Below, one piece after another: positions 33,178-41,501 of a stretch of 64,000 nucleotides of DNA (positions are counted from its first letter, which is position 1; every line of letters starts with the position of its first letter). This DNA comes from Gemmatimonadales bacterium UBA4456. Lineage in GTDB: Bacteria; Gemmatimonadota; Gemmatimonadetes; Longimicrobiales; Gaopeijiaceae. Position numbers and translations under genes: made by a program. Location: assembly GCA_002390225.1 (NCBI GenBank), contig DGOW01000082.1, positions 124,001 through 188,000 on the forward strand. The letters run 5' to 3'. Below the pieces are notes generated by a model. That model did not search any database. It had not been told where the DNA came from and was given only the letters and a program-made list of their open reading frames with translations.

Positions 33178-34625
33178 CGGTTGCCCTGCATCACGGCCTC
33201 AAGCTGTTCCGGCATCCGGGGGAGGTCCTTTGTCAGCACCTCGACACCCTCCTCCGTCACCAGCACCACGTCCTCAACAAAGACCGAGATGTCGAGCTCA
33301 TGGTTGTAGTACCAGGGCTCCACGGTGAAGACCATACCCGGCTGTAGCGGCTCGTCGATGAGAGCAGGATCTCCGGCTTGCATTCCAATGTGATGGCCGA
33401 AGAACGACGGGGTCTGCATGTAGCGCTCCTCGTCGTCCGGGATCGCCTCGTACGCGATAGCGGTCAGTTGCCTGAAGGTCACACCTGGACGGATGGCCTC
33501 GATGATCGCGTCCGCCGCATTCAGGCTGACCAGCATCTTGTGTCGCTGCTCGGTTGTGAAAAGCCCATCGACCGGGAAGGTCCGGCCGACGTCGCTGATG
33601 TAGCCGTCGATCTCACATCCGACATCGAGAATCACCAGGTCGCCGGACTCGACCGGTCGATTCCGTCGGTCGTAGTGGGCGGCGAGTACGCGCCACGGCC
33701 AGAGACTGTTTGGCCCTGACTTCACGATCGGTGTGAACGGGATCGTCTGACTGCCGAGTGCCCGGCACGTCGACTCGAATTCACCCTGGAGCGTGCGTTC
33801 GTCGATTCCCGGCCGGATCAGTGCCGCCGTAGCGAGGATGGCCTGAGCGGTCGCATCGGCCGCGATCTGCATTTTCTGGATCTCGTAGCGGCTTTTCACC
33901 ATTCGCCCCTGCGCGATCTCTTCGAAGGCATTCTGGAGGTGGGCGGTCGGGTGGTCGGCCTGGATGCGCAGAATCATCGTCTGCATCGCACTCAGGGCAC
34001 CGAACTGCGGCAGCTCAGGTGTGACGAGCGCGCCGGCTGTCCCTCCGTTCACCCTTACGATGCGGCGGGCTCGCACCATCTGCGCGAGAAAGGCATCGAA
34101 TTCGCGCATCGGCCGATATTCCTCGATTCCGGCGATGCTGCGCAGCTGGTAGTCGTCGAGCAGTGGACGACCAGGGAAGTCGTTGGCCCGTCCTGGATTC
34201 GAAAATCGGTAGTCATCCTCGGGCATGAACAGAATCGATCGACCCGCGTCTGCGTCGAGGACCAGGATCGAGTTCGGGACTTCGAGGCCGGTGTAGTACC
34301 AGAAGTCCTCGAGCTGTCGGAACGTATCACCGTGCGTGAGGCCATCCGACGACGGCGCGATGTAGATTCCTCCTCCGCTCTCATCGAGCAGCCGGATCAT
34401 GTTGCTGCGTCGGAAGGAGTACTCCTGGGCACGAAAAGGAAGTCGACGAACCCAGTCTCCGTACCGTTGCTCCGGGGTGGACTGGACTTCAGCCCCCTGT
34501 GTCGAGCTGGTGGCCTGCGCCTCAAGGGTAGTCGAGCCGAGAGGCAGGAGGAGGAGGCATACCAGGACTGCGAGGTCCGGACGTATGGCGGGACGGGTGC
34601 GAAGCGGGTGCAGGGAGAGACGCAT
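33174..34625 (-). CDS. secreted M24 metallopeptidase (Xaa-Pro aminopeptidase-like)
   Basis: 483 residues from ATG 34625, which begins a signal peptide (LAVLVCLLLLPLGSTTLEAQA). The open frame continues upstream to 35075 antisense to other genes and is disregarded. The N-terminal creatinase-like domain is followed by the catalytic domain with the five metal ligands of the pita-bread fold: Asp in VILDVGCEIDGY, Asp in SDVGRTFPVDG, His in SFFGHHIGMQAG, Glu in MVFTVEPWYY and Glu in VFVEDVVLV. It should remove N-terminal residues ahead of proline from peptides in the periplasm. It is coupled to the cupin gene. No clear Shine-Dalgarno is present. Confidence 0.88.
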   Translation of the reverse strand: MRLSLHPLRTRPAIRPDLAVLVCLLLLPLGSTTLEAQATSSTQGAEVQSTPEQRYGDWVRRLPFRAQEYSFRRSNMIRLLDESGGGIYIAPSSDGLTHGDTFRQLEDFWYYTGLEVPNSILVLDADAGRSILFMPEDDYRFSNPGRANDFPGRPLLDDYQLRSIAGIEEYRPMREFDAFLAQMVRARRIVRVNGGTAGALVTPELPQFGALSAMQTMILRIQADHPTAHLQNAFEEIAQGRMVKSRYEIQKMQIAADATAQAILATAALIRPGIDERTLQGEFESTCRALGSQTIPFTPIVKSGPNSLWPWRVLAAHYDRRNRPVESGDLVILDVGCEIDGYISDVGRTFPVDGLFTTEQRHKMLVSLNAADAIIEAIRPGVTFRQLTAIAYEAIPDDEERYMQTPSFFGHHIGMQAGDPALIDEPLQPGMVFTVEPWYYNHELDISVFVEDVVLVTEEGVEVLTKDLPRMPEQLEAVMQGNR

Positions 34626-34709
34626 GGAGGCGAAGCTGTGGCCGGGGGTTGGGTGAAGAGGGTAGGTTGCGACCGCTACACCCTGGCCGCTACCCCCGGA
34701 GATACACTC

Positions 34710-35060
34710 CTGAGCCTGAAGCTCCATATCGAACTCGTGTACGATCCCGGCTGCCCGAATGTCGATCTCGCTCGTGATATCCTCGGTGAGGTCTGCCGCA
34801 ACGCCGACGTTCCCGCCGTCTGGACTGAGTGGAATAGCGAGGATCCGGAGTGCCCTCCGCACGCGATCAATCTTGGTTCGCCGACGGTGCTGGTGAATGG
34901 AGAGGACGTGGCGCCAGGCCCGCACCCCTGGACCGCGCGCGAGCCCGACGCAGGCCCGCGCTGCCGCGTCTATCGGGATGGTGACTCGATCGTGAGGGCC
35001 CCGCCGAAGGGCCGTGTGCAGGCCGCAGTGGACGAGGCGATGCAGCCAGACGTGGGATGA
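34710..35060 (+). CDS. small thioredoxin-fold-like protein, possible CTG start
   Basis: 116 residues if started at CTG 34710, which has GGAG 8 bases upstream and puts the first strand (LKLHIELVYDPGCPN) at the N-terminus as in relatives that begin M-x-[VI]-E-L. GTG 34653 is the alternative start and would add 19 residues. Features are a single Cys in DPGCPNVDLARD, VWTEWNSEDPECPPHA, INLGSPTVLVNGEDV and the late PRCRVYRDGD. Proteins of this type are found near mercury or arsenic resistance and redox genes, but no function is established that I know of. It overlaps, antiparallel, the region just upstream of the M24 gene and precedes the decayed DksA-like gene by 13 bases. Confidence 0.65.
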   Translation: MSLKLHIELVYDPGCPNVDLARDILGEVCRNADVPAVWTEWNSEDPECPPHAINLGSPTVLVNGEDVAPGPHPWTAREPDAGPRCRVYRDGDSIVRAPPKGRVQAAVDEAMQPDVG

Positions 35061-35073
35061 GGCCAGGCTCGAC

Positions 35074-35271
35074 ATGGCTCAGTTCATGGAGAACGACGAG
35101 GTACTTGAAGCACTTGAGGTACGCATACGCGAACGAATGGAAGATCTGGCACGCGCTCGTTGCCACCTCGATGAGGGGACGTATGGGACGTGCGGCTCCT
35201 GCGGCAAATAGATCTCCGAAGAACGGCTCGATGTGCTCCCGACGACGTCGATGTATGCCGACTGCGTGTGA
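35074..35271 (+). pseudogene. DksA/TraR-like zinc-finger gene with in-frame amber stop
   Basis: From ATG 35074 the frame encodes a short helix and the start of a DksA zinc finger (DEGTYGTCGSCGK), then TAG at 35209-35211. The same frame then continues with ISEERLDVLPTTSMYADCV to TGA at 35269, which is the second half of the finger. A single nonsense change (for instance GAG to TAG) explains this. The third zinc cysteine also appears replaced by Tyr (MYADC instead of CxxC), so the finger is degenerate even without the stop. An intact relative is at 60940-61287. Could be a pseudogene or an 45-residue truncated product. Confidence 0.6.
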
Positions 35272-35332
35272 CCTGGCGAGTATGGCTGTGCATCAAATCT
35301 GCTGATAACCCGAACAGACGGACAACGACCTT

Positions 35333-38300
35333 ATGAATGTGTCGAGACCCCTCTCCATCATCGCCTTTGGTGTGTTCTTGCTCACCGCTGCAGGTACGTC
35401 ACCCCGAGCGGTGGCGGCCCAGTCACGTGGCATCGATGTCGTTCTCGACTCGGCACTGCTGGCCGGCTACGAGTGGCGTAACATCGGACCTGACCGGGGC
35501 GGACGCTCGATCGCAGTCAGCGGCGTTCGGGGGCGCCCGGAGGAGGGCTACTTCGGCGCGACGGGGGGTGGTCTCTGGAAGACGTCTGACTCCGGCGAGA
35601 ACTGGTTCCCGGTCACCGACTTTCAGATCACGTCGGCCTCTGTCGGTGCGGTCGCCGTGAGCGAGTCGAACCCCGATCTCGTCTTCATTGGTACCGGCGA
35701 GACGTGTATCCGTGGAAATATCCTACCCGGCGACGGGGTGTATCGCAGTCGAGATGCTGGAGAGACGTGGGAGCACGTCGGCTTCCGGGACTCGCACGGG
35801 ATTTCCAAAATCCGGATCCATCCGACGAATCCGGACATCATCTACGTAGCGTCGTTTGGAAAATATTCGGTGGCCAGTGAAGAGCGCGGAGTCTTCCGTA
35901 GCACGGACGGTGGAGACACATGGCAGCGCGTTCTGTACCGGAACGACGAGACTGGCGCGATCGACATCGTGATCGACCCGAATGATCCGGACGTGCTCTA
36001 TGCCGCACTCTGGGAGGCCTACCGGAAGGAGTATCAGATGTCGTCCGGCGGGCCCGGCTCCGGGATGTTCAAGAGCACCGACGGTGGGGACAGCTGGGAG
36101 GAGATGACCCGGAATACGGGGATGCCACAGGAGGGGCTGGTCGGCCGCATTGGACTTGCCGTCTCGCCTGCGAACTCGAACCGCGTGTGGGCACTCGTCG
36201 AGAATGACAATGGTGGTCTTTTCCGGTCCGAGGATGGTGGTGCGACCTGGGCGTTGGTCAACGACGACCGGGCGATTCGTCAGCGCGCCTTCTATTACAC
36301 CCACGTCTTCGCCGACCCGATGGACGAGGACGTGGTCTACATGCAGAACACATCATTCTTCCGCTCGACGGATGGCGGCGAGACCTACGAGTCGATCAAC
36401 AACGGCACACACGGTGACTTCCACGACCTGTGGATCAACCCGGACGACGGGTCACACCTCATCGTAGCAAACGATGGCGGTGGCGCCGTCAGCAACAACA
36501 CGGGCGGAAAGTGGAGCGACCAGGAGTTCTCGACTGCGCAGTTCTACCATGCGGTAACTACGGCCCACGAGCCGTTCCACATCTGTGGGTCGCAGCAGGA
36601 CAATTCGACGCTGTGCCTGCCGGGCAACTGGAACGCGAGCCGCATGGGCTTCGGTTCGGCTGGATTCTTCGGTGGTGGTGGGGATGGTTCGATCACCGAG
36701 GGCTCGATGAACGTGGCGTACCAGGCAGGTGGGGGTGAGCCCGGCTACATCGCGCCGGATCCGAACGACGTCGACGTGTTCTTTTCGGGCACGAACAACG
36801 GTTCCTACATCGACAAATTCAACCGACGCCTCCAGACACATCGCGAGGTGAACCCGTATCCGTGGTTCTACTCGGGTGAGCCGGCGATCGAGATCCGGGA
36901 ACGGTGGCAGTGGACCTTCCCGATCATCTTCTCCACTGTGGACCCCAATCGTATGTATACGTCGTCCCAGCGCCTGTGGATGACGGAGGACGCGGGTCGC
37001 ACGTGGCAGCAGCTCAGTGACGACCTGACGCGGGCGGATCCGATGACGCTACAGCGGACAGGTGGTCCGATCACCGGAGACATGAACGGGCCTGAGGTCT
37101 ATGCCACCATCTTCTCGGTCGGCCCGGGCAAGCTCGATGTCGACGTGATCTGGACCGGGTCCGATGACGGTCTGGTGCACGTGACCCGCGACGGCGGCGA
37201 CTCCTGGACTGACATCACGCCACCCGACATGCCGGACTTCGGACGTGTGAGTCAGATCGATGCATCGTCCTTCGACTCCGGCCGAGCCTACATCTCTGTG
37301 CGTAAGCCGCTGCTCGACGACTTCAACCCGTACATCTGGCGGACCGACGATTACGGACAGTCATGGACGAAAATCGTGAACGGGATCCCGCACGGGGCGT
37401 TCGTACACGCGGTACGGGAGGACGCAAATCGTGACGGGTTGCTCTACGCCGGCACGAACCGCGGCGTGTACATCTCGTACAACGACGGTGACCGGTGGCA
37501 GCAGTTGAACCCGGGCCTGCCCGACCTCCCGATCATCGACATCATCGTCGAGGAGAACGAGCTGGTCGCCGGCTCACACGGACGCGGTTTTTGGGTGCTC
37601 GACAACATGGCGCCGCTTCGTGAGGCGATGCCGGGGATGACCGGGGAGCCGAAGCTGTTCACGCCACCGACGGCGACCCGTTCCGCCGGTGGTGTGACGA
37701 TTTCCTGGTGGCAGCCGGAGGCGGCGGACGACGCACGGCTCGAAATCGTGGACGCCGACGGCCAGGTGCTTCGCTCCTTCCTTCCGGCGGATCCGGATGC
37801 AGGGGAAGCGGGACCTGAAGGTCGCTATCGGAGCGCAGCGCTCCCGAACGAAGCCGGACTCAACTTTGTGCACTGGGACCTGCGGACGCAGCCGTTCGAG
37901 GTCTTCCCGGGCATGATCTACTGGGGCGTTCGCAGCGCCGCACCGGCGGTTCCGCCGGGTGAGTATACGGTCCGTCTGATCACCAGTGGCCAGGCATTCA
38001 GCGCGTCGCTGACTGTGCAGCGCAACCCATGGATCACCGAAGTGAGCGATGCTGACCTGCAGGCTCAGTACGAGTTTGGCGAAATGGTACGGGACAAGGT
38101 CACGGAGGCGAACCGTGAGGTCATCATGGTGCGCAACGTGAAAGCACAGCTCGACAACCGGATAGACCGCTCGGACGACAGCCGTCTGGGTCTGGCCGGT
38201 GAGCAGCTCGATACCGAGGCGTCGGAGGTCGAGCAGTGGATCTACCAGGTTCGTAACGAGGCTGGTCAGGATCCACTGAATTTCCCGATCCGGGTAAACA

Positions 38301-38527
38301 ACCGCCTGGCAAACCTCCTTTCCATGTCGGAGCGGGGTGACGGGCGGCCTGGGAACAACATGCCGGTCATCTTCGATATTCTGGTCGAAGAGCTGGCCGG
38401 GTATCAGCAGCAGCTCGATGCCATCTGGGCTACTGAACTCGCTGAGGTCAACCGGATCCTGAGCGACCTCGGACTCCCGACGATCGATCCTGAGTGTGAT
38501 CGACCGGAAGGCTGCATGGTGATGTAG
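35333..38527 (+). CDS. secreted Asp-box beta-propeller (sortilin/VPS10-like), large paralogue
   Basis: 1064 residues with a signal peptide (IIAFGVFLLTAAGTSPRAVAAQ). Asp-box motifs recur: KTSDSGENW, RSRDAGETW, RSTDGGDTW, KSTDGGDSW, RSEDGGATW, MTEDAGRTW, VTRDGGDSW and RTDDYGQSW, covering roughly residues 50-770 as propeller blades. A beta-sandwich-like domain and a C-terminal helical region of about 150 residues (VRDKVTEANREVIMVRNVKA) follow. Eukaryotic relatives are sortilin-type receptors; bacterial ones are often called glycosyl hydrolases without proof. It resembles the protein at 13112-15838 but is longer by the C-terminal helical part. It converges with the metallo-beta-lactamase-fold gene 4 bases away. 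Confidence 0.87.
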   Translation: MNVSRPLSIIAFGVFLLTAAGTSPRAVAAQSRGIDVVLDSALLAGYEWRNIGPDRGGRSIAVSGVRGRPEEGYFGATGGGLWKTSDSGENWFPVTDFQITSASVGAVAVSESNPDLVFIGTGETCIRGNILPGDGVYRSRDAGETWEHVGFRDSHGISKIRIHPTNPDIIYVASFGKYSVASEERGVFRSTDGGDTWQRVLYRNDETGAIDIVIDPNDPDVLYAALWEAYRKEYQMSSGGPGSGMFKSTDGGDSWEEMTRNTGMPQEGLVGRIGLAVSPANSNRVWALVENDNGGLFRSEDGGATWALVNDDRAIRQRAFYYTHVFADPMDEDVVYMQNTSFFRSTDGGETYESINNGTHGDFHDLWINPDDGSHLIVANDGGGAVSNNTGGKWSDQEFSTAQFYHAVTTAHEPFHICGSQQDNSTLCLPGNWNASRMGFGSAGFFGGGGDGSITEGSMNVAYQAGGGEPGYIAPDPNDVDVFFSGTNNGSYIDKFNRRLQTHREVNPYPWFYSGEPAIEIRERWQWTFPIIFSTVDPNRMYTSSQRLWMTEDAGRTWQQLSDDLTRADPMTLQRTGGPITGDMNGPEVYATIFSVGPGKLDVDVIWTGSDDGLVHVTRDGGDSWTDITPPDMPDFGRVSQIDASSFDSGRAYISVRKPLLDDFNPYIWRTDDYGQSWTKIVNGIPHGAFVHAVREDANRDGLLYAGTNRGVYISYNDGDRWQQLNPGLPDLPIIDIIVEENELVAGSHGRGFWVLDNMAPLREAMPGMTGEPKLFTPPTATRSAGGVTISWWQPEAADDARLEIVDADGQVLRSFLPADPDAGEAGPEGRYRSAALPNEAGLNFVHWDLRTQPFEVFPGMIYWGVRSAAPAVPPGEYTVRLITSGQAFSASLTVQRNPWITEVSDADLQAQYEFGEMVRDKVTEANREVIMVRNVKAQLDNRIDRSDDSRLGLAGEQLDTEASEVEQWIYQVRNEAGQDPLNFPIRVNNRLANLLSMSERGDGRPGNNMPVIFDILVEELAGYQQQLDAIWATELAEVNRILSDLGLPTIDPECDRPEGCMVM

Positions 38528-38530
38528 GGG

Positions 38531-39511
38531 CTAGTACACGCCCAGATCGACCGCTGAGTGAAGCGGGCCACCCCAGCCGGCGGCCCGCATCTCGGCAAGC
38601 AGTCCGGCATCGTCTGTGCCCCAGTAGAGCTGGTGATAGAGCACCAGCTTCTGGGCGCCGGCTCGCGTAGCGATATCGACCAGCTCGGTCGGTGAGGTGT
38701 GGAATACACTGTGGTATGACTGCCATTCCGGCGGCCGAGTCACGAAGCGCTCCCCACTGTAGACTTCGTGGACGAGCAGGTCACACCCGTTACAGGCGTC
38801 AATGATCGGAGAGCTGGGCGCAGCGTCTCCACTGATGACGATGGTCCGGTCGGGCCCCGTCACCTTGTACGCGAACGAGAACGGCCAGTCACCGTGCGTG
38901 ATCGGGATGGCTTCGATGCGCACACCATCCTGGTCGTAAACCACGCCGCCCTCTGTCTCGGTGACCTCTGGCAGGTATGCGTCCCGATTTGCATCACGAG
39001 GCTCGAGGCCATTGATCCGTCGATCGATATCCGCACCGTACGCCATGATGATGTGGTCCATCATCGCGCCGATACCCGGAGGGCCGACGACCTGGAGTCG
39101 GTCGGGTCGATCCAGTACCCAGGGGCTCAACGTCAGGTCGGGCAGGCCAAGCGTGTGATCGGAGTGCAGGTGGGTGATGAACACCCGATTGAGACGCCCC
39201 GCGCCGAGTGAAGGGATCTCCAGGTCGCGCGCGGCCTTGGACGCCCTTCGCACCACACCGGGACCGGCATCGAAGATGAACGCCTGATCGTCGATGACCA
39301 CTGCGACCGCGGGTCCGGAGCGCTCGGGATCGGCGTTCGGGGTTCCCGTGCCGAGCATGACGACACGGGTGCGGTACTGCATCGCTTCAGAGAAGATCGC
39401 CTCGAGTTCCGGCGCGCCGTCTTCGACCTGAGGATCTTCAGCCATCTCCGCGTCGCATCCGATCAGGGCGAAGGCGGCCAGAGTTGCGGCGACACAGAGG
39501 CGGCTACGCAC
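38531..39511 (-). CDS. MBL-fold metal-dependent hydrolase, exported
   Basis: 326 residues from GTG 39511, one base after the upstream stop; an earlier ATG at 39559 overlaps the deacetylase gene. The N-terminus gives a lipoprotein signal with lipobox LIGC (VAATLAAFALIGCDAEM). The metallo-beta-lactamase motif is FITHLHSDHTLGLPDL (H-x-H-x-D-H), with further ligands in IPITHGDWPF, VISGDAAPS and the late LVLYHQLY. The core is like ribonuclease Z/arylsulfatase-type phosphodiesterases (MLGTGTPNADPERSGPA). Export makes RNA processing unlikely; a periplasmic phosphodiesterase or lactonase is more plausible. Coupled with the polysaccharide deacetylase gene upstream. Confidence 0.85.
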   Translation of the reverse strand: MRSRLCVAATLAAFALIGCDAEMAEDPQVEDGAPELEAIFSEAMQYRTRVVMLGTGTPNADPERSGPAVAVVIDDQAFIFDAGPGVVRRASKAARDLEIPSLGAGRLNRVFITHLHSDHTLGLPDLTLSPWVLDRPDRLQVVGPPGIGAMMDHIIMAYGADIDRRINGLEPRDANRDAYLPEVTETEGGVVYDQDGVRIEAIPITHGDWPFSFAYKVTGPDRTIVISGDAAPSSPIIDACNGCDLLVHEVYSGERFVTRPPEWQSYHSVFHTSPTELVDIATRAGAQKLVLYHQLYWGTDDAGLLAEMRAAGWGGPLHSAVDLGVY

Positions 39512-39512
39512 G

Positions 39513-40526
39513 TCAGTCCATCCCCGCCTGCTGACGCACCCACAGGGCTGCCTCTTCATGGGTGCCGAACCAGACGCCGTCCCTGGACTTCATGTGCTCG
39601 ATCAACCCTTCGAGCGCGATGATCCTCGACCGGTGCCCGATGACGTGCGGGTGCATGGTAAGCAGGAACATGGTGCCCTCTTCCCACGCTTTGTCGAACT
39701 CGTCGATCCACACCTGCATGACGTCGCGCGGGTTCATGTAGCTGTTCCCGCGCGGGTTGAAGAGAGGCGCATCGTCGAGAATCCACTCGACCGGGAGTTC
39801 GACCATGCCCGTCGCCTCACCGTCTTGGACCAGTTCGTACGGGCGGTCGTCCGCCATGAGCGAGCTCTCATAAAGGAAGCCGATGTCCCGCACGATCCGC
39901 AGGGTGTTGGGGCTGTGGTTCCACGACGGTGCGCGGTATCCGACCGGGCGTGTACCGGTGATCTCTTCGATCGCATCGACTGCGTCGCGTAACAGGCGCT
40001 CCTCCGTCTCACCGTCGAGAGCGGTATTCAACTCGTGGATCCAGCCGTGTACGGCGATCTCGTGCATACCGGACGCCTGGATGAGGTCGGCCTGCTCCGG
40101 CGCGAGTTTCAGGCTCCAGGCCGGGAAGAAGAACGTCGACGGGACGTCCCTCTCGTTCATGAGGTTTACGACCCTCGGCAGCGCCACCCGGGAGCCGTAC
40201 TGCCCCTGCGAGAGTGGACCGATGCTGATGTCGCCGGTCCGCAGCCCCTGTACGGTCTCGTTGTCCACGTCGTACGACAGGAGGACTGCAACGCGAGTCC
40301 CACCTGGCCACGAGTCGGGATTCAGGTCACGACCGGCCCGAACCTGGTCGACGGCGGAGCGAACGAACTCTTCCGACCAGTTCCACGGTTCGGGCGATGC
40401 CTGATCCTGAGCCGGGGAGTCAGGGACTCCGCACGCGGCCACAGCAAGCGATATGGCGAGTGCCAGCATCAAGGACGCCGCACGGCGAAGGGTCACCGCG
40501 AGGCGAGATACGAAATGTGACGACAT
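39513..40526 (-). CDS. polysaccharide deacetylase-like lipoprotein
   Basis: 337 residues with a lipoprotein signal (LALAISLAVAACG, lipobox AVAAC). The NodB homology fold is seen in VAVLLSYDVDNETVQGL (metal Asp), MHEIAVHGWIHELNT (H-x4-H-like metal site), GYRAPSWNHSPNTLR and TMFLLTMHPHVIGHRSRI. The arrangement, with an LSYDVD motif and long loops, resembles the PuuE/HpPgdA-type group of cyclic-imidase and peptidoglycan deacetylase relatives. Likely acts on an N-acyl glycan or a cyclic amide in the periplasm. It is followed after a single base by the MBL-fold gene, suggesting joint expression. Confidence 0.85.
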   Translation of the reverse strand: MSSHFVSRLAVTLRRAASLMLALAISLAVAACGVPDSPAQDQASPEPWNWSEEFVRSAVDQVRAGRDLNPDSWPGGTRVAVLLSYDVDNETVQGLRTGDISIGPLSQGQYGSRVALPRVVNLMNERDVPSTFFFPAWSLKLAPEQADLIQASGMHEIAVHGWIHELNTALDGETEERLLRDAVDAIEEITGTRPVGYRAPSWNHSPNTLRIVRDIGFLYESSLMADDRPYELVQDGEATGMVELPVEWILDDAPLFNPRGNSYMNPRDVMQVWIDEFDKAWEEGTMFLLTMHPHVIGHRSRIIALEGLIEHMKSRDGVWFGTHEEAALWVRQQAGMD

Positions 40527-40647
40527 GGAGCAGCTCCGTTCGAGTTGCCTCAGCCTATCTCCTACGTGCCGTCCAGACCAGAATCACACGAGAGTCGGCG
40601 GCCTCTGTCATCGTCACTGTCTGCCCTCCGGCCCCGATGCCCGTCCG

Positions 40648-40689
40648 TCACCTACCTCTGCGGGTCCATCACCTACCTCTGCGGGTCCA
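40648..40689. repeat. perfect 21-bp tandem duplication across a stop codon
   Basis: Two identical 21-base units, 40648-40668 and 40669-40689, abut each other. The second contains the last codons and TGA stop of the minus-strand plug-like gene (W-T-R-R-G-R-stop), so downstream of the stop the same seven codons, including TGA, occur again in frame. A recent slippage or duplication event is the simplest explanation. Confidence 0.85.
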
Positions 40690-41490
40690 TACCAGGACCG
40701 CTCCAGTACTTCCCATGGTTCCGAAAAACGTCGCCGCCTCGATCGGTGTCAGGATCGCGATGCTCTCGATGGCATCCGGATCGATGTCCATCGCCTGGAC
40801 GCCCGAGATGGGAATTCCGTCGAGCACGACCAGAGAACATGTCCCCCGGCCAGCGCCGGTGCGGGCGCGGATCTGACTCACGCACAGACCCATGTCGTCG
40901 CTCCCCGGGGCCAGGTTCTGGGAGCGGAGGATCTGCATCCCCGCCGGAGCACGATTCTCCAGGACGACGCCCATGTCCCGTTTGATCGGGATAGCGTCGA
41001 TGGTCTCCTTGTTGATCCAGCGGTTACCCAGCTGATTCGGGCTGAGCCCCATCTGGGTCAGCTCCTCGGCAGCCAGCTCTTGAACCGAGACGTCGAGTCC
41101 GGCCAGTCCGAGGGGCTCCGGCGAGATCATGAGCTCGATCGGTGCCTCGCCCTCCATACGCAGGGCGATCAGGGGTGACCGAGTCTCCAGGTACCCGAAT
41201 CGTTCCGTTGCGAGGACGTAATCACCCGCTTCGGGCGGGGCGATGACGAATCGGCCCACCGAGTCGGACAGGGTACGCACACGTTCGGCTCCGTCTCGCT
41301 CGATGAGCCGCACGATCACGCCGCCCACGGATGCCTCGTTCACCTGATCGAGGACACGGCCAAGAATCGTCTGCGCCTGTACGCTAGCCGGGATCACATG
41401 CACGATGGACAAGGCAGCGACCAGGAGGACGCAGGGCTTCGGGAGAAATCGTTTCGAGATGCTCATGGATTCGTTTGTAAGCGCTGGCAT
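40669..41490 (-). CDS. secreted CarboxypepD_reg + TonB-plug-like protein without barrel
   Basis: 273 residues; start at ATG 41490, or ATG 41466, which gives a shorter signal peptide (PCVLLVAALSIVHVIPASVQAQ). Residues about 40-120 are a carboxypeptidase-regulatory-like beta-sandwich (TILGRVLDQVNEASVGGVIV, SDSVGRFVIAPPEAGDYVLA). The C-terminal part resembles the plug of SusC-type TonB-dependent receptors: LVVLDGIPISGVQ, DIDPDAIESIAILTPIEAAT, FFGTMGSTGAVLVWTRRG. Unlike receptors, the protein ends there and has no beta-barrel. Two related genes are in the window (48418-49281 and the pseudogene at 19195). Function unknown. The stop codon is inside a 21-bp tandem repeat. Confidence 0.75.
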   Translation of the reverse strand: MPALTNESMSISKRFLPKPCVLLVAALSIVHVIPASVQAQTILGRVLDQVNEASVGGVIVRLIERDGAERVRTLSDSVGRFVIAPPEAGDYVLATERFGYLETRSPLIALRMEGEAPIELMISPEPLGLAGLDVSVQELAAEELTQMGLSPNQLGNRWINKETIDAIPIKRDMGVVLENRAPAGMQILRSQNLAPGSDDMGLCVSQIRARTGAGRGTCSLVVLDGIPISGVQAMDIDPDAIESIAILTPIEAATFFGTMGSTGAVLVWTRRGR

Positions 41491-41501
41491 AAGTCTGTCT
41501 T

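Noticed and set aside
35209..35211. TAG in the DksA-like gene as a pyrrolysine or programmed readthrough site
   Set aside because: No methylamine methyltransferase context, and another zinc Cys is also lost, so a simple nonsense mutation is more likely.
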